Positions 41,746 through 50,376 of a stretch of DNA of 64,000 nt are shown piece after piece. The translations under genes were made by a program, and so were the position numbers. Source of the stretch: Bacillota bacterium (GTDB lineage: Bacteria > Bacillota > Clostridia > Acetivibrionales > Acetivibrionaceae); the NCBI GenBank assembly GCA_023421115.1, contig JAEZUI010000018.1, forward strand, positions 1 through 64,000, in the 5' to 3' direction. Within the stretch, counting starts at the first letter, position 1. Each line of letters opens with the position of its first letter. Below the pieces are notes generated by a model. The model was not told the origin of the DNA, made no database searches, and worked only from the letters and a program-made list of their open reading frames with translations.

Positions 41746-43579
41746 AACAAATACCTCCGCCAAAAACTGTTGCTCCACATCCAGTGCATTCCACTTTGCA
41801 GTTTGGAGTAAGTTCTTCATTATATGCTCTCTTATTTTCTCTAATCAAGTGCTCTTTAGAAACACCTATATCAATATGGTCCCAAGGCAATATCTCCTCA
41901 AATTCCCTCTTACGGTTAGCGTAAAAACCAGGCTCTACACCGCACTCGTTGAAGGCTTCTATCCATATGTCAAATTTAAAGTGCTCACCCCAACTGTCAA
42001 ACTTACAGCCCTTTCTGAAAGCCTCAAAAAGTACTTTTCCAACTCTCCTGTCACCCCTTGCAAATACTGCTTCAAGCTGACTCAATTCAGGGTCATGCCA
42101 ATTATATTTAATATATTTGCTTTTAATTTTACCCTGTAAAAATTTCTGTTTTTCCTTAAGTGTAACAATTTCATCCTGCGGCTCCCATTGAAAAGGTGTA
42201 AAAGGCTTAGGTACAAAGGATGATGTACTAAGTGCTATACTCAAACCTTTACCCCTGTTTTCCTTTGGAGTTGCCATGTAAGCATCCACTACTTTGAATC
42301 CAAGATCGGCAATACCATTTATATCATCAAAGTTTTCGGTTGGAAGCCCTATCATAAAGTAAAGCTTCACACTGCTCCAACCGCCGTTAAAAGCAGTTGC
42401 CACTGAGTTTATCAAATCCTGTTCTGTAACCCCTTTGTTTATTACATCTCTTAATCTCTGACTTCCTGCTTCAGGTGCAAAAGTCAAACCACTTTTTCTA
42501 ACCTTTTGAGCCTTCTCCATTAGGTCTAGTGAAAAAGAATCAATCCTCAAAGATGGCAGTGAAAGGTTTACCTTTTTAGGTTCCATTTCAACAAGCAAAC
42601 CTTCTGCAAGCTCTTTAAAAGCACTATAATCACTAGTACTTAATGAAGTAAGAGAAATCTCTTCATAACCTGTGTTATTTTCCAAATCTCCTGCATACTC
42701 TAGGAGTCTTTCATATGAACGTTCTCTCACTGGTCTATATATATAACCGGCCTGACAAAATCTGCATCCTCTTGTACAACCTCTGAATAATTCAAGCATA
42801 ATTCTGTCATGTATAATACCTGTATATGGAACAATCACTTTATCAGGAAAATAGACCTTATCAAGATCCTTTATAATCCTTTTTTTGATCTTCTTCGCAT
42901 ATTTCTCTTTTGTTGGTTTTATGCTTAAAATTGTATTATCATCCTTGTATTCCACTTCATAAAACGCAGGAACATATATGCCCTCAATTTGAGAAATAGC
43001 ATCTAAAAACATCTCTCTTGGTAAATCTTGCTTTTTCCAATCTATATAGGCATCCATTACTTCATTAATAATCTCTTCTCCCTCGCCCATCATAAAAAAG
43101 TCTATAAAATCTGCCAAGGGTTCCGGATTATAGGCACAAGGACCTCCCGCACATACAAAGGGATGTTCATTTGTCCTTTCACTACTAAAAACAGGAATTT
43201 GCGCCAAGTCCATCATGTTGATAATATTCGTGTAACTCATCTCATATTGTAGAGTAAATCCAATAATATTAAAATTTTTTATCGGATCATGGGTTTCAAG
43301 AGAAAAAAGAGGTATATCGTACTCTCTCATTTTTGCCTCCATATCCACCCATGGAGCAAATACTCTCTCACAGTAGGTATCTTGTCTTTCGTTTAGAAGA
43401 TGATAAAGAATCTTCATACCTAGATGAGACATACCAACTTCATAGACATCGGGAAAACAAAAAGCAAATCTTGCCTCTATACCTGAAAGATCTTTATGAA
43501 CACTATTCCACTCATTACCTATATACCTTGAAGGTTTTTCTACACTTTGTAAAATTTTATCACTTATCTTTATACTCAA
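41738..43579 (-). CDS. TIGR03960 family B12-binding-type radical SAM protein
   Basis: The 613-residue protein begins at TTG 43579 after GGAGG. It has an N-terminal B12-binding-like domain (about 30-170) and a radical SAM core with CTRGCRFCQAGYIYRPVRER (about 245-265, three cysteines for the 4Fe-4S cluster). The C-terminus has CKVECTGCGATVFGGGICF. It is coupled to the DUF2344 partner. The family is widespread in clostridia and likely modifies tRNA or rRNA, but the substrate is not known to me. Confidence 0.9.
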   Translation of the reverse strand: MSIKISDKILQSVEKPSRYIGNEWNSVHKDLSGIEARFAFCFPDVYEVGMSHLGMKILYHLLNERQDTYCERVFAPWVDMEAKMREYDIPLFSLETHDPIKNFNIIGFTLQYEMSYTNIINMMDLAQIPVFSSERTNEHPFVCAGGPCAYNPEPLADFIDFFMMGEGEEIINEVMDAYIDWKKQDLPREMFLDAISQIEGIYVPAFYEVEYKDDNTILSIKPTKEKYAKKIKKRIIKDLDKVYFPDKVIVPYTGIIHDRIMLELFRGCTRGCRFCQAGYIYRPVRERSYERLLEYAGDLENNTGYEEISLTSLSTSDYSAFKELAEGLLVEMEPKKVNLSLPSLRIDSFSLDLMEKAQKVRKSGLTFAPEAGSQRLRDVINKGVTEQDLINSVATAFNGGWSSVKLYFMIGLPTENFDDINGIADLGFKVVDAYMATPKENRGKGLSIALSTSSFVPKPFTPFQWEPQDEIVTLKEKQKFLQGKIKSKYIKYNWHDPELSQLEAVFARGDRRVGKVLFEAFRKGCKFDSWGEHFKFDIWIEAFNECGVEPGFYANRKREFEEILPWDHIDIGVSKEHLIRENKRAYNEELTPNCKVECTGCGATVFGGGICFD

Positions 43580-43896
43580 TTCAGCCTCCGACAGTAGTTT
43601 ATATTAGTAAAATTTATGTAACCTATGTCATAATATGCAATAATTCACATTTTTCACTATATATATAAGTTCTAGCTCCTAGTACGATTAATACTATATA
43701 CATATAATAACCAATTGATATCTTTTTAGCAATAAAAAACTTATATATAATAAAAACCAAATTCTTTTACTCTATAAAAAATGCACAAATAAAATTAACA
43801 TAATATTTTCTCAACTTCAAATATATGACATTTTACCTCGGTTGTATTTATTACTTTGATTGCACCTTCCGCTGCGGTATGAAAAAAACAAACACC
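43580..43896. other. Intergenic region, no gene seen
   Basis: This 317-base AT-rich gap lies downstream of the DUF3048 gene and upstream of the TIGR03960 gene. It should hold the promoter of the TIGR03960-TIGR03936-rng-rplU block. No frame with a ribosome-binding site and no strong terminator was seen. Confidence 0.5.
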
Positions 43897-45012
43897 TTAT
43901 TCAATTGTCACCTTTCCGCTTGTCGGTGTAATTTGAACCCATGTTTGACCAGGATTGAGAACAATTTCTTTTCCTTCACTATCGGTATATTTAGTTTGCT
44001 CGGTTCTCGATTTCTTAGACCACTTAATTTCTATGTACTTACCATTTGTAATATAATATCCCGTACCGCTTCCAACGGTGTTTACTTCCTGTCTTCCTGC
44101 ATCATCACCCTTTATAAGATGATTTGACACCTTTTGAATAATAACATTCTTTGCAGTAAACTGCTCTTCCGTTACTCTTTCCATATGAGGATCTCCTTTT
44201 CTATACCTCATATAAAGCTTTTTAGCCTCATCATACTTGAAAGAACAATCATAACTTGTCGTATATCTTATATTTATGTTCAAAGCATCATTGCCGCCCG
44301 TAAGATCATAATCCTCGTCCGAGTATTTAAATAAAAGTCCTTTATCCGTCTCTGTTCTATATTTTACTCTTTGTACATACCCCTTTACTTTTTCCATCGA
44401 TGTGTAAGAATCCTGCCAATTTCTTCTATCAGTGGTCAAATCCCAGAACACTTCCCCACCATTAGCTACACCATTTATATTATTTATTTTATACTTTTTC
44501 AAATCCTGCATAGCCATAGGACTATAACCGAAATGTACATAAATTGCGTCATGTTCCATTGCATAATCCAAAAAATAATGTCTTGAACTTCTAACCGGTC
44601 CTATCATAGTAGGGTCCTTATCCCAGAATACAGGCATTAACCTGGTTGTACCACCTTCAACAACTATCTCATAAATGACCTGGGCAAGATATATTCCACC
44701 CTGAGGTAAAGGCCTTGTCCCCTCATTATCAATCATAACGGCATAGGGTCTCATTCCTTCTTTAGGAAGAGTAAAATTCAATTCGGCCATTCCTTTTTCA
44801 GAACCGCTCTTATCCTCTCCTATTTGATCAGAATTAACATTGTCTTCAGGTGGAACAATAGTATTTACAGGTGCTGGTATTGGTGTTGATATAGCAGCCG
44901 TACTTTCAACCTCTTTATTTGTAGGCGTTCCATTCCCGCATCCTCCGAGCATTGATAAACCAAATAATGCTAACAAGGCAAAGGCATATTTTTTTATCCT
45001 TTTCATAATCAT
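43897..45012 (-). CDS. DUF3048 (YerB-like) lipoprotein
   Basis: The roughly 371-residue protein has a lipoprotein signal (KRIKKYAFALLALFGLSMLGGCG). A low-complexity linker leads to the two-part DUF3048 domain: RPYAVMIDNEGTRPLPQGGIYLAQVIYEIVVEGGTTRLMPVF, VGPVRSSRHYFLDYA and the C-terminal VNTVGSGTGYYITNGKYIEIKWSK. The family is typical of spore-forming Firmicutes; its function is not established. The start at 45012 lies 5 bases after a GGGGG; ATG 45006 is nearly as good. Confidence 0.85.
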   Translation of the reverse strand: MIMKRIKKYAFALLALFGLSMLGGCGNGTPTNKEVESTAAISTPIPAPVNTIVPPEDNVNSDQIGEDKSGSEKGMAELNFTLPKEGMRPYAVMIDNEGTRPLPQGGIYLAQVIYEIVVEGGTTRLMPVFWDKDPTMIGPVRSSRHYFLDYAMEHDAIYVHFGYSPMAMQDLKKYKINNINGVANGGEVFWDLTTDRRNWQDSYTSMEKVKGYVQRVKYRTETDKGLLFKYSDEDYDLTGGNDALNINIRYTTSYDCSFKYDEAKKLYMRYRKGDPHMERVTEEQFTAKNVIIQKVSNHLIKGDDAGRQEVNTVGSGTGYYITNGKYIEIKWSKKSRTEQTKYTDSEGKEIVLNPGQTWVQITPTSGKVTIE

Positions 45013-45157
45013 ATAAACCCCCACTAAATGCACTTCATTTATTCTCAACCTCACGCACTTCTTAAAATAAATAATATTACGAAGCAGATGTGTTTTGTCT
45101 AATTACTTCTACATAGGTTAAAAAAATCCTCTAATAGGTTAGGAAATAATTTCACAT

Positions 45158-45199
45158 AAAAAAGGGCCCAGGTGCTACAATTTCTTCGTTTCTAGGCCT
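45158..45199 (-). terminator. Second terminator-like hairpin after the DUF1292 gene
   Basis: On the minus strand GGCCTAG and CTGGGCC pair (one wobble) around a long loop, followed by CTTTTTTA. It lies just beyond the stronger hairpin at 45227-45257, making a tandem terminator. Confidence 0.5.
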
Positions 45200-45226
45200 A
45201 ACATCCAATTCGAATGTAAATAATTA

Positions 45227-45257
45227 CAAAACCCCCTATATAATAATATAGGGAGTC
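45227..45257 (-). terminator. Terminator after the DUF1292 gene
   Basis: CTCCCTATAT and ATATAGGGGG arms with a 4-base loop run into TTTTG on the minus strand, about 17 bases after the stop codon. Confidence 0.8.
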
Positions 45258-45273
45258 TTATACTTATTTCTAA

Positions 45274-45561
45274 CTATTGCTCATCAAACTCGTAATCACT
45301 TTCCATTCTAACTTTAAACTCTTCAAAAACTGCGTCAAGTTCATCATCATCGTCTACACTTACAAAACTATCTTCTTCTTCACCATGTTCAATTTTAAGT
45401 ATTACAACTTCATCAATATCCTTTTCTTCTTCACTTTCATCTACAGGAAGAAGAATCACATACTCATTTCCGTTAAATTCAACAGTATCTAAGTGCTCAA
45501 ATTCAACCTCTTCACCATTCTCATCTACTAAAATAACTATATCATCTCTTTCTTCAGACAT
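45274..45561 (-). CDS. yrzB: DUF1292 acidic protein (YrzB family)
   Basis: The 95-residue protein is very acidic, with the family pattern (DDIVILVDENGEEVEFEHLDTVEFNGNEYVILLPVDE, then VVILKIEHGEEEDSFVSVDDDDELDAVFEEFK). ATG 45561 has GGGAGG 8 bases upstream. It is the last gene of the ireB-ruvX-yrzB block conserved in Firmicutes. Its function is unknown. Confidence 0.9.
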   Translation of the reverse strand: MSEERDDIVILVDENGEEVEFEHLDTVEFNGNEYVILLPVDESEEEKDIDEVVILKIEHGEEEDSFVSVDDDDELDAVFEEFKVRMESDYEFDEQ

Positions 45562-45706
45562 ATCTTTTACCTCCCGTTTGACATTGTAAGTATTAATTAT
45601 ATCATAGAGATCAAAAAATTCCATCATTTTCATTGCAATAATGTATAATTTAGTTTTCTCCTATATTTTTATAATATTCTATAGATTAAAAATTCATAGA
45701 CAGCTA

Positions 45707-46132
45707 TCAGTTTCTTAAAGCCATGGCATCTAAATATCCCTGAAGAATATAAACAGCTGCAATCTGATCTACCACTTGCCTTTTCTTTGATTTCTTTACA
45801 CCTAACTCATTCATAGTTCTATTTGCAGCTACCGTACTTAGTCGTTCATCCCACTTTATTATCTCAATTCCTTCAACTTTATTATTTAAGTGTTCAATAA
45901 ACTCGTTAGTTTTGTCTCCTCTAGGCCCTATAGTTCCATTCATGTTCTTAGGAAATCCTACAATAACTTTTTTTGCCTCGTATGAATTTATAATTTCTAA
46001 TATTCTTTCAATTGGTTCATCAATATTATTTCTCCAATTAATTGTTTCAATTCCCTGTGCTGTCCACCCAAGAGGGTCACTGACTGCTATTCCTATCCTA
46101 CTATCACCATAATCTATTCCAATTATCCTCAT
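45707..46132 (-). CDS. ruvX: RuvX/YqgF family putative pre-16S rRNA nuclease
   Basis: The 141-residue RNase H-fold protein has MRIIGIDYGDSRIGIAVSDPLGW (catalytic Asp), KKVIVGFPKNMNGTIGPRGDKTNEF and the C-terminal WDERLSTVAANRTMNELG with DQIAAVYILQGYLD. Known as Holliday junction resolvase-like; in E. coli YqgF is linked to 16S 5'-end maturation. ATG 46132 with a near-adjacent GGAGG matches the family start. It sits between the aldo/keto reductase gene and yrzB. Confidence 0.93.
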   Translation of the reverse strand: MRIIGIDYGDSRIGIAVSDPLGWTAQGIETINWRNNIDEPIERILEIINSYEAKKVIVGFPKNMNGTIGPRGDKTNEFIEHLNNKVEGIEIIKWDERLSTVAANRTMNELGVKKSKKRQVVDQIAAVYILQGYLDAMALRN

Positions 46133-46205
46133 AATTCCTCCAAGTATCCAAATTTCAAATAGTATAGCCCAAGATAATATTAACAACACATTAACTTTAT
46201 AAAGT

Positions 46206-47153
46206 CTAGCAAATCTTTATTGCAAAACATGGACATGCACTTGCACAGTATCCACACAAGAGACATTTTTCTTCTCTGACCTTAGCTTTGTTATCCTTTA
46301 TATAAAGAGCACCTTGCTTACATTTTTCAGCACATTTTCCGCATCCTTCACACCAAAAGTCAATATGAAGGTGTTTTTTTCTTCCTGCAGCTAAAGACCT
46401 TATATTATCCGGAACAGATTCATTGTTAAAAACACACACATTCATTATAACCTCTTCAACAGATTGCATTCCAACCGCAATTGAGTCAATATATGGTATA
46501 TTTAAAACAAAATCCATACACTCCTTGTAAGAATTCAAAAGATTTCCTCCACCTAAAGGCTTCATACCATATATTCCTTTTCCTTTATCATGTGCTTTCT
46601 TTACTGCCGTAAGCATATCTTCTATTGTCCCGTCACCAATTCCTATTCCGGCTTTGTTAATTATAGGATGAATAACATCTACTCCAGGCATATCAGCACA
46701 AGCTTCAACTACTTCTACATTATGTGTGGACACTCCAACAGCCCTGATAATTCCTTTTTCCTTCATAGAAAAATAGTATTCCAAAGCATCACGATGGCCT
46801 CTGAGAGTGAGCCTACTTTCCTGTTCATGTAGTAAAAATATATCTATAACATCAATATCCAGTTCTTTTCTGGCTTTTTCGAGGCTATCTCTAGCACCTT
46901 CAGAAGAATAAGCATAGGATTTTGTAGCAATGATAGGTTTTGAATTTGATTTCTTAATCGCTTCTCTTATGTAGTCATATGTTCCGTATAACTCAGCAGT
47001 ATCTATAAAGTTAACTCCTTGCTCTAAAGCTGCTAATATAACATTTGTCCCCTCATCTAAAGGCAAATTTGCCTGAAGCGGTCCTATAATCAATCCCCCA
47101 AAACACATTCTCGACACTTCAAGACCTGTGTCTCCAAGCTTTACATATTCCAA
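46206..47153 (-). CDS. Aldo/keto reductase with C-terminal 4Fe-4S ferredoxin domain
   Basis: The 315-residue protein has an AKR TIM barrel with the catalytic Asp/Tyr region FIDTAELYG, Lys in IIATKSYAYS and HEQESR. The C-terminal tail carries two 4Fe-4S clusters (CEGCGKCAEKCKQG and CLLCGYCASACP). Such fusions are common in anaerobes and probably couple carbonyl reduction to ferredoxin-like electron transfer. TTG 47153 is the likely start. It interrupts the usual ireB-ruvX adjacency. Confidence 0.88.
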   Translation of the reverse strand: MEYVKLGDTGLEVSRMCFGGLIIGPLQANLPLDEGTNVILAALEQGVNFIDTAELYGTYDYIREAIKKSNSKPIIATKSYAYSSEGARDSLEKARKELDIDVIDIFLLHEQESRLTLRGHRDALEYYFSMKEKGIIRAVGVSTHNVEVVEACADMPGVDVIHPIINKAGIGIGDGTIEDMLTAVKKAHDKGKGIYGMKPLGGGNLLNSYKECMDFVLNIPYIDSIAVGMQSVEEVIMNVCVFNNESVPDNIRSLAAGRKKHLHIDFWCEGCGKCAEKCKQGALYIKDNKAKVREEKCLLCGYCASACPCFAIKIC

Positions 47154-47204
47154 TGTTCTACACCAACCATTCTGTTTTAAGAAATTCCGTTAGAAAAACT
47201 GTAT

Positions 47205-47231
47205 TAAAAAACCCCGTATTTTTATACGGAG
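47205..47231 (-). terminator. Terminator overlapping the ireB stop codon
   Basis: On the minus strand CTCCGTAT and ATACGGGG (one wobble) with a 4-base loop run into seven Ts. The stem contains the ireB stop codon, so ireB message ends here and is uncoupled from the aldo/keto reductase. Confidence 0.85.
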
Positions 47232-47491
47232 CCTTTATTACTATTCTCATCTAAATAAAATCTAAGAATTTCTTCAAGTAATTCATCCCGCTCTAACCTT
47301 CTAATAATACTTCTAGCATCTTGATGATTAGTTATATAAGTAGGATCACCAGAAAGTATGTATCCTACAATCTGGTTAATCGGATTATAACCTTTCTCTT
47401 TAAGAGCCTTAAATACAGAGAAAATTACCTCTTTTGCCTCATTCACCTTTTCGTTTTCAACATTAAACATCATGGTCTCGCTGTTTGCCAT
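47222..47491 (-). CDS. ireB: IreB family regulatory phosphoprotein (UPF0297)
   Basis: The 89-residue protein matches UPF0297/IreB: ETMMFNVENEKVNEAKEVIFSVFKALKEKGYNPINQIVGYILSGDPTYITNHQDARSIIRRLERDELLEEILRFYL. In Enterococcus IreB is a substrate of the Ser/Thr kinase IreK, controlling cephalosporin resistance. The conserved Firmicute neighbours ruvX and DUF1292 follow. A GGAGAG site precedes the start. Confidence 0.93.
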   Translation of the reverse strand: MANSETMMFNVENEKVNEAKEVIFSVFKALKEKGYNPINQIVGYILSGDPTYITNHQDARSIIRRLERDELLEEILRFYLDENSNKGSV

Positions 47492-47688
47492 AACTAATCA
47501 CTCTCCTGCATAAAGGATGGGACCTTGATAGTTCAAAATACTTAGAATATTTAAGTAATAAGCCCATATATATATAGTAATACAAGAGGATAATTTATGC
47601 AACACATTTCAAATTCGATTAATCTGTATTATCTAGGCGAAATTTCGTCTGACTTCCCCGATTATCGCATTATCTCAGCTTGTTACCA

Positions 47689-48993
47689 TCAATTTTCGAT
47701 ATGTCCCCTAACATAATCTTCTACAGCTTCGTGTAGCTTAGCTTTAAGGATTTGTCCGTTGAAATCGGATTCACCTTTACATAGCACTTTTATATAGTTT
47801 GATGTTAATCCCTCTATCGTACCATTTTCACCCTTTACTTCCTGTTCAAACAAAACTTCCATAGTTCTTCCTTCATATCTCTTGTTAAACTCTTTAACCT
47901 TCCTAGAGGAAAGTTCAATCAGCACATTGCTTCTCTCATCTTTCTTTTGTGGTGATACTTGTTCAGTAAAGTCGGCTGCCGGAGTCCCTTTCCTTTGTGA
48001 ATACTTGAAAACGTGCATTGCCGCAAAAGATATCTCATCTAAAAATCGGACGGTTTCATTAAATTCCATATCCGTCTCTCCTGGAAAACCTACCATAATG
48101 TCGGTTGTTATCGAAACATCCTTTAAAACATCCCTCAAAAGCCGAACCGATGCCCGGTACTCCTCAGTAGTATATTTTCTGTTCATACGCTTAAGTGTAC
48201 TGTCACACCCACTCTGCAGCGATATATGAAAATGAGGACATACTTTCTCCAATTTACTTATCTCATCTACAAAATCATGAGTTATGATTGTAGGTTCTAT
48301 AGAGCCAAGCCTGATTCTTTCCACTCCGCCGATTTCATGTACCTTTTTGATAATGTCCAGAAGCGAAGTGTGTTTTATATCTTTTCCATAGGAGGCAATA
48401 TGTATACCCGTAAGAACTATTTCCTTGTATCCGTTTAAAACGAGCTTCTTTACTTCATCAAGAACATATTCAACAGGACGGCTTCTTATAGGGCCTCTCG
48501 CATAAGGTATTATGCAATAAGAACAAAACTGGCTGCATCCCTCCTGTATTTTAATAAATGCTCTTGTTCTTTCCTTATATACTTCAACCCCCAACTCTTC
48601 AAACTCTCTTGTCTTCATAATATCCTGGACTAAATTTAATTTATCCTGTCCTTCATCAAGCATATTTATGCTTTCTAGAATTTTACCTTTGTCTTTAGTC
48701 CCAATAACCAAATTTACTTCCGGTATACCCAAAACTTCATCGGGAGATACTTGGGCATAACATCCCACTGCCACAATAATTGAGTTTTTATTGTTTTTCT
48801 TAGCTCTTCTGATCATCTGTCTTGACTTTCTATCACTAAGGTTTGTGACGGTACAAGTATTTATTATGTAGACATCTGCGAATTCTTCAAAATCCACTAC
48901 CTCATATCCATTTTTCTTAAACATCTCAATAATAGCTTCAGTTTCATATTGGTTAACTTTACAGCCTAATGTACAAAATGCAACTTTTTTCAT
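47689..48993 (-). CDS. mtaB: tRNA (t6A37) methylthiotransferase MtaB
   Basis: The 434-residue radical SAM enzyme adds a methylthio group to t6A37 of tRNAs reading ANN codons. It has the N-terminal UPF0004 domain with cysteines in CTLGCKVNQYETEA, NTCTVTN and VGCYAQ. The radical SAM motif CSQFCSYCIIPYARG and a C-terminal TRAM domain (MEVLFEQEVKGENGTIEGLTSNYIKVL) follow. ATG 48993 (GGGGG upstream) gives the usual MKKVAFCTLGC start. Confidence 0.93.
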   Translation of the reverse strand: MKKVAFCTLGCKVNQYETEAIIEMFKKNGYEVVDFEEFADVYIINTCTVTNLSDRKSRQMIRRAKKNNKNSIIVAVGCYAQVSPDEVLGIPEVNLVIGTKDKGKILESINMLDEGQDKLNLVQDIMKTREFEELGVEVYKERTRAFIKIQEGCSQFCSYCIIPYARGPIRSRPVEYVLDEVKKLVLNGYKEIVLTGIHIASYGKDIKHTSLLDIIKKVHEIGGVERIRLGSIEPTIITHDFVDEISKLEKVCPHFHISLQSGCDSTLKRMNRKYTTEEYRASVRLLRDVLKDVSITTDIMVGFPGETDMEFNETVRFLDEISFAAMHVFKYSQRKGTPAADFTEQVSPQKKDERSNVLIELSSRKVKEFNKRYEGRTMEVLFEQEVKGENGTIEGLTSNYIKVLCKGESDFNGQILKAKLHEAVEDYVRGHIEN

Positions 48994-49173
48994 AATATCC
49001 CCCAAGTTTTTGTATATAACTTATATTATACAAAATTATTTTTTAAATATGTTTTAACATATCGTATAAAATCATAAGAAAATTTTAGCAATATCACAAT
49101 TGACTTGCAACTACAAACAGGATAATATATATAATAATAGATGGTAAAACATTTGAAAAAAGGAGGAATTCGC

Positions 49174-49401
49174 ATGAAATCATTCAATATCTCTTTAAAA
49201 TCCATTACCGATGTTAAGGACTTTGTAAATATAGTAAATAAGTATGACTTTGACATCGATTTGACTTCAGGCCGTTACGTAGTTGATGCAAAATCTATCA
49301 TGGGTATCTTTAGTTTGGACTTAAGTAAGCCAATTAAAGTTGACGTACATGACGAAAATTGTGACAAGTTCTACGATGAAATCAAAAACTTTATAGTATA
49401 A
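49174..49401 (+). CDS. HPr-like protein lacking the phosphorylatable histidine
   Basis: The 75-residue protein has the HPr fold pattern, notably DLTSGRYVVDAKSIMGIFSLDLSKPIKVDVHD. The region that should carry GLHARPA reads TDVKDFVNIVNK instead, with no histidine. It therefore cannot be a PTS phosphocarrier of the usual kind. AGGAGG lies 7 bases before ATG 49174. It stands alone, divergent from mtaB, and is followed by a strong hairpin. Related His-less HPr-like proteins are common in clostridia; their role is unclear. Confidence 0.8.
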   Translation: MKSFNISLKSITDVKDFVNIVNKYDFDIDLTSGRYVVDAKSIMGIFSLDLSKPIKVDVHDENCDKFYDEIKNFIV

Positions 49402-49431
49402 AATTCACTTCGCTTAAAAAGAGGTGAAACC

Positions 49432-49464
49432 AAAGACCTTGAAATCCTTGATTTCAAGGTCTTT
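49432..49464 (+). terminator. Terminator between the convergent HPr-like and DUF523 genes
   Basis: AAAGACCTTGAAAT and its exact complement make a 14-bp stem with a 5-base loop, flanked by A-rich and T-rich sequence. It lies between two convergent genes and probably serves both. Confidence 0.75.
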
Positions 49465-49468
49465 ACGT

Positions 49469-49951
49469 TTAGATACTTTTATTTATGTCTAAAAATAACC
49501 TTAAACAGTCGATTTCATCTTCGGATATCACTTTAACTCCATTTTCTTGAAGAAGGTCTGTAGTTACGCCATTTCCGGTTTTTAGGCTTGCTGAAAAAGT
49601 ACCGTCATAAATATTTCCTTTGCCACATGAAGGACTTCTTGCTTTTAAAAGGGCCATTTTAACATTCATCAATTTAGCAATGTTAAGCACTTCCCTTGCT
49701 CCTTTTATGAATTGTTCAGAAACGTTAATACCATCTTTTCTGATTACTTTTGCGCTGCATTCTAGTACAGCTTTACCATCTCCTCCTTGTATCTCGGCGG
49801 GTAGTCTTGGTGTTGCGCATCCTCCAAGCTGTTCAGGGCAAACGGGTATAAAATTGTACTTTGAAGCTAACTGTGCGATTTCACTATTATAATTGTTTTC
49901 TCCGTTGTATTTACAATTTGTACCTAAAAGGCAAGCGCTTATAATTATAAT
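49469..49951 (-). CDS. DUF523 family protein with non-standard start (ATT, or a one-base frameshift)
   Basis: The family sequence (IIIISACLLGTNCKYNGENN, VCPEQLGGCATPRLPAEI, KARSPSCGKGNIYDGTFS) is complete over about 160 residues. No ATG, GTG or TTG lies in frame between the upstream stop and the conserved start. ATT at 49951, preceded by GGGGGTAGG, would give the expected MIIISACLLG. Alternatively, ATG 49967 in another frame would join perfectly if one base were lost from the five-T run at 49951-49955. Four or more conserved cysteines suggest metal or Fe-S binding; the function is unknown. Confidence 0.75.
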   Translation of the reverse strand: MIIISACLLGTNCKYNGENNYNSEIAQLASKYNFIPVCPEQLGGCATPRLPAEIQGGDGKAVLECSAKVIRKDGINVSEQFIKGAREVLNIAKLMNVKMALLKARSPSCGKGNIYDGTFSASLKTGNGVTTDLLQENGVKVISEDEIDCLRLFLDINKSI

Positions 49952-50376
49952 TTTTACCTACCCCCATGTCTATTATGTTATTCTTATCAAAAACTTTGTT
50001 CATTTAGAATACATTTATCCTGAAAGTATTATAGCGTTATGAGACAACTTATGAGAAGATTTTATTCTGATGTAGTATGTTATTTTCAGGAATATTTGCT
50101 TCGCTTATTACTTAAGCCCTCGATTACTGTCCAAATTTGTGATACTGGGATTTTGGAACTTGTATCTAGGGAGGTGCCTGTTGTTTTCACTTTAATTAGG
50201 TTAGTTTTTTTGCTGCTTTATTGTTAGGGCTTTTCTAATATATGATTTTATATGTTATGGTCTTTTATGAGTTCCGCAACGTTCAAGAAAATTCGCTTTG
50301 CTGATGGCTTTTCTTGAACGTTAGGTAACTCTATGGCCTAAACAACAACTGGTGTATTGGCATTCATTGTTCCTGT
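49952..50376. other. Gene-free region downstream of rnr with structured elements
   Basis: This 425-base gap holds no credible protein gene. It contains the strong hairpin at 50269-50331. A second palindromic stretch lies at about 50117-50172 (outer CCCT/AGGG, inner TCCAAA/TTTGGA). In Bacillus smpB and tmRNA follow rnr; I see neither tmRNA ends nor a tag-coding segment here. Confidence 0.5.
50269..50331. repeat. Long hairpin with symmetric internal loop downstream of rnr
   Basis: A perfect 14-bp stem (AACGTTCAAGAAAA at 50278-50291, complement at 50309-50322) with a 17-base loop is enclosed by a second 5-bp stem GAGTT/AACTC across a 4x4 internal loop. It starts about 46 bases past the rnr stop. 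No T-run follows on either strand. It may be an RNA 3' structure, a small RNA or a MITE-like remnant. Confidence 0.6.

Noticed and set aside
50039..50227. Plus-strand frame of 62 codons
   Set aside because: No ribosome-binding site, hydrophobic low-quality product, and it covers the palindromic segment of the rnr downstream region.
49952..50376. tmRNA (ssrA) after rnr
   Set aside because: The conserved 5' segment, a tag-coding stretch ending in Ala-Ala-stop and a CCA-type 3' end are all absent on both strands.
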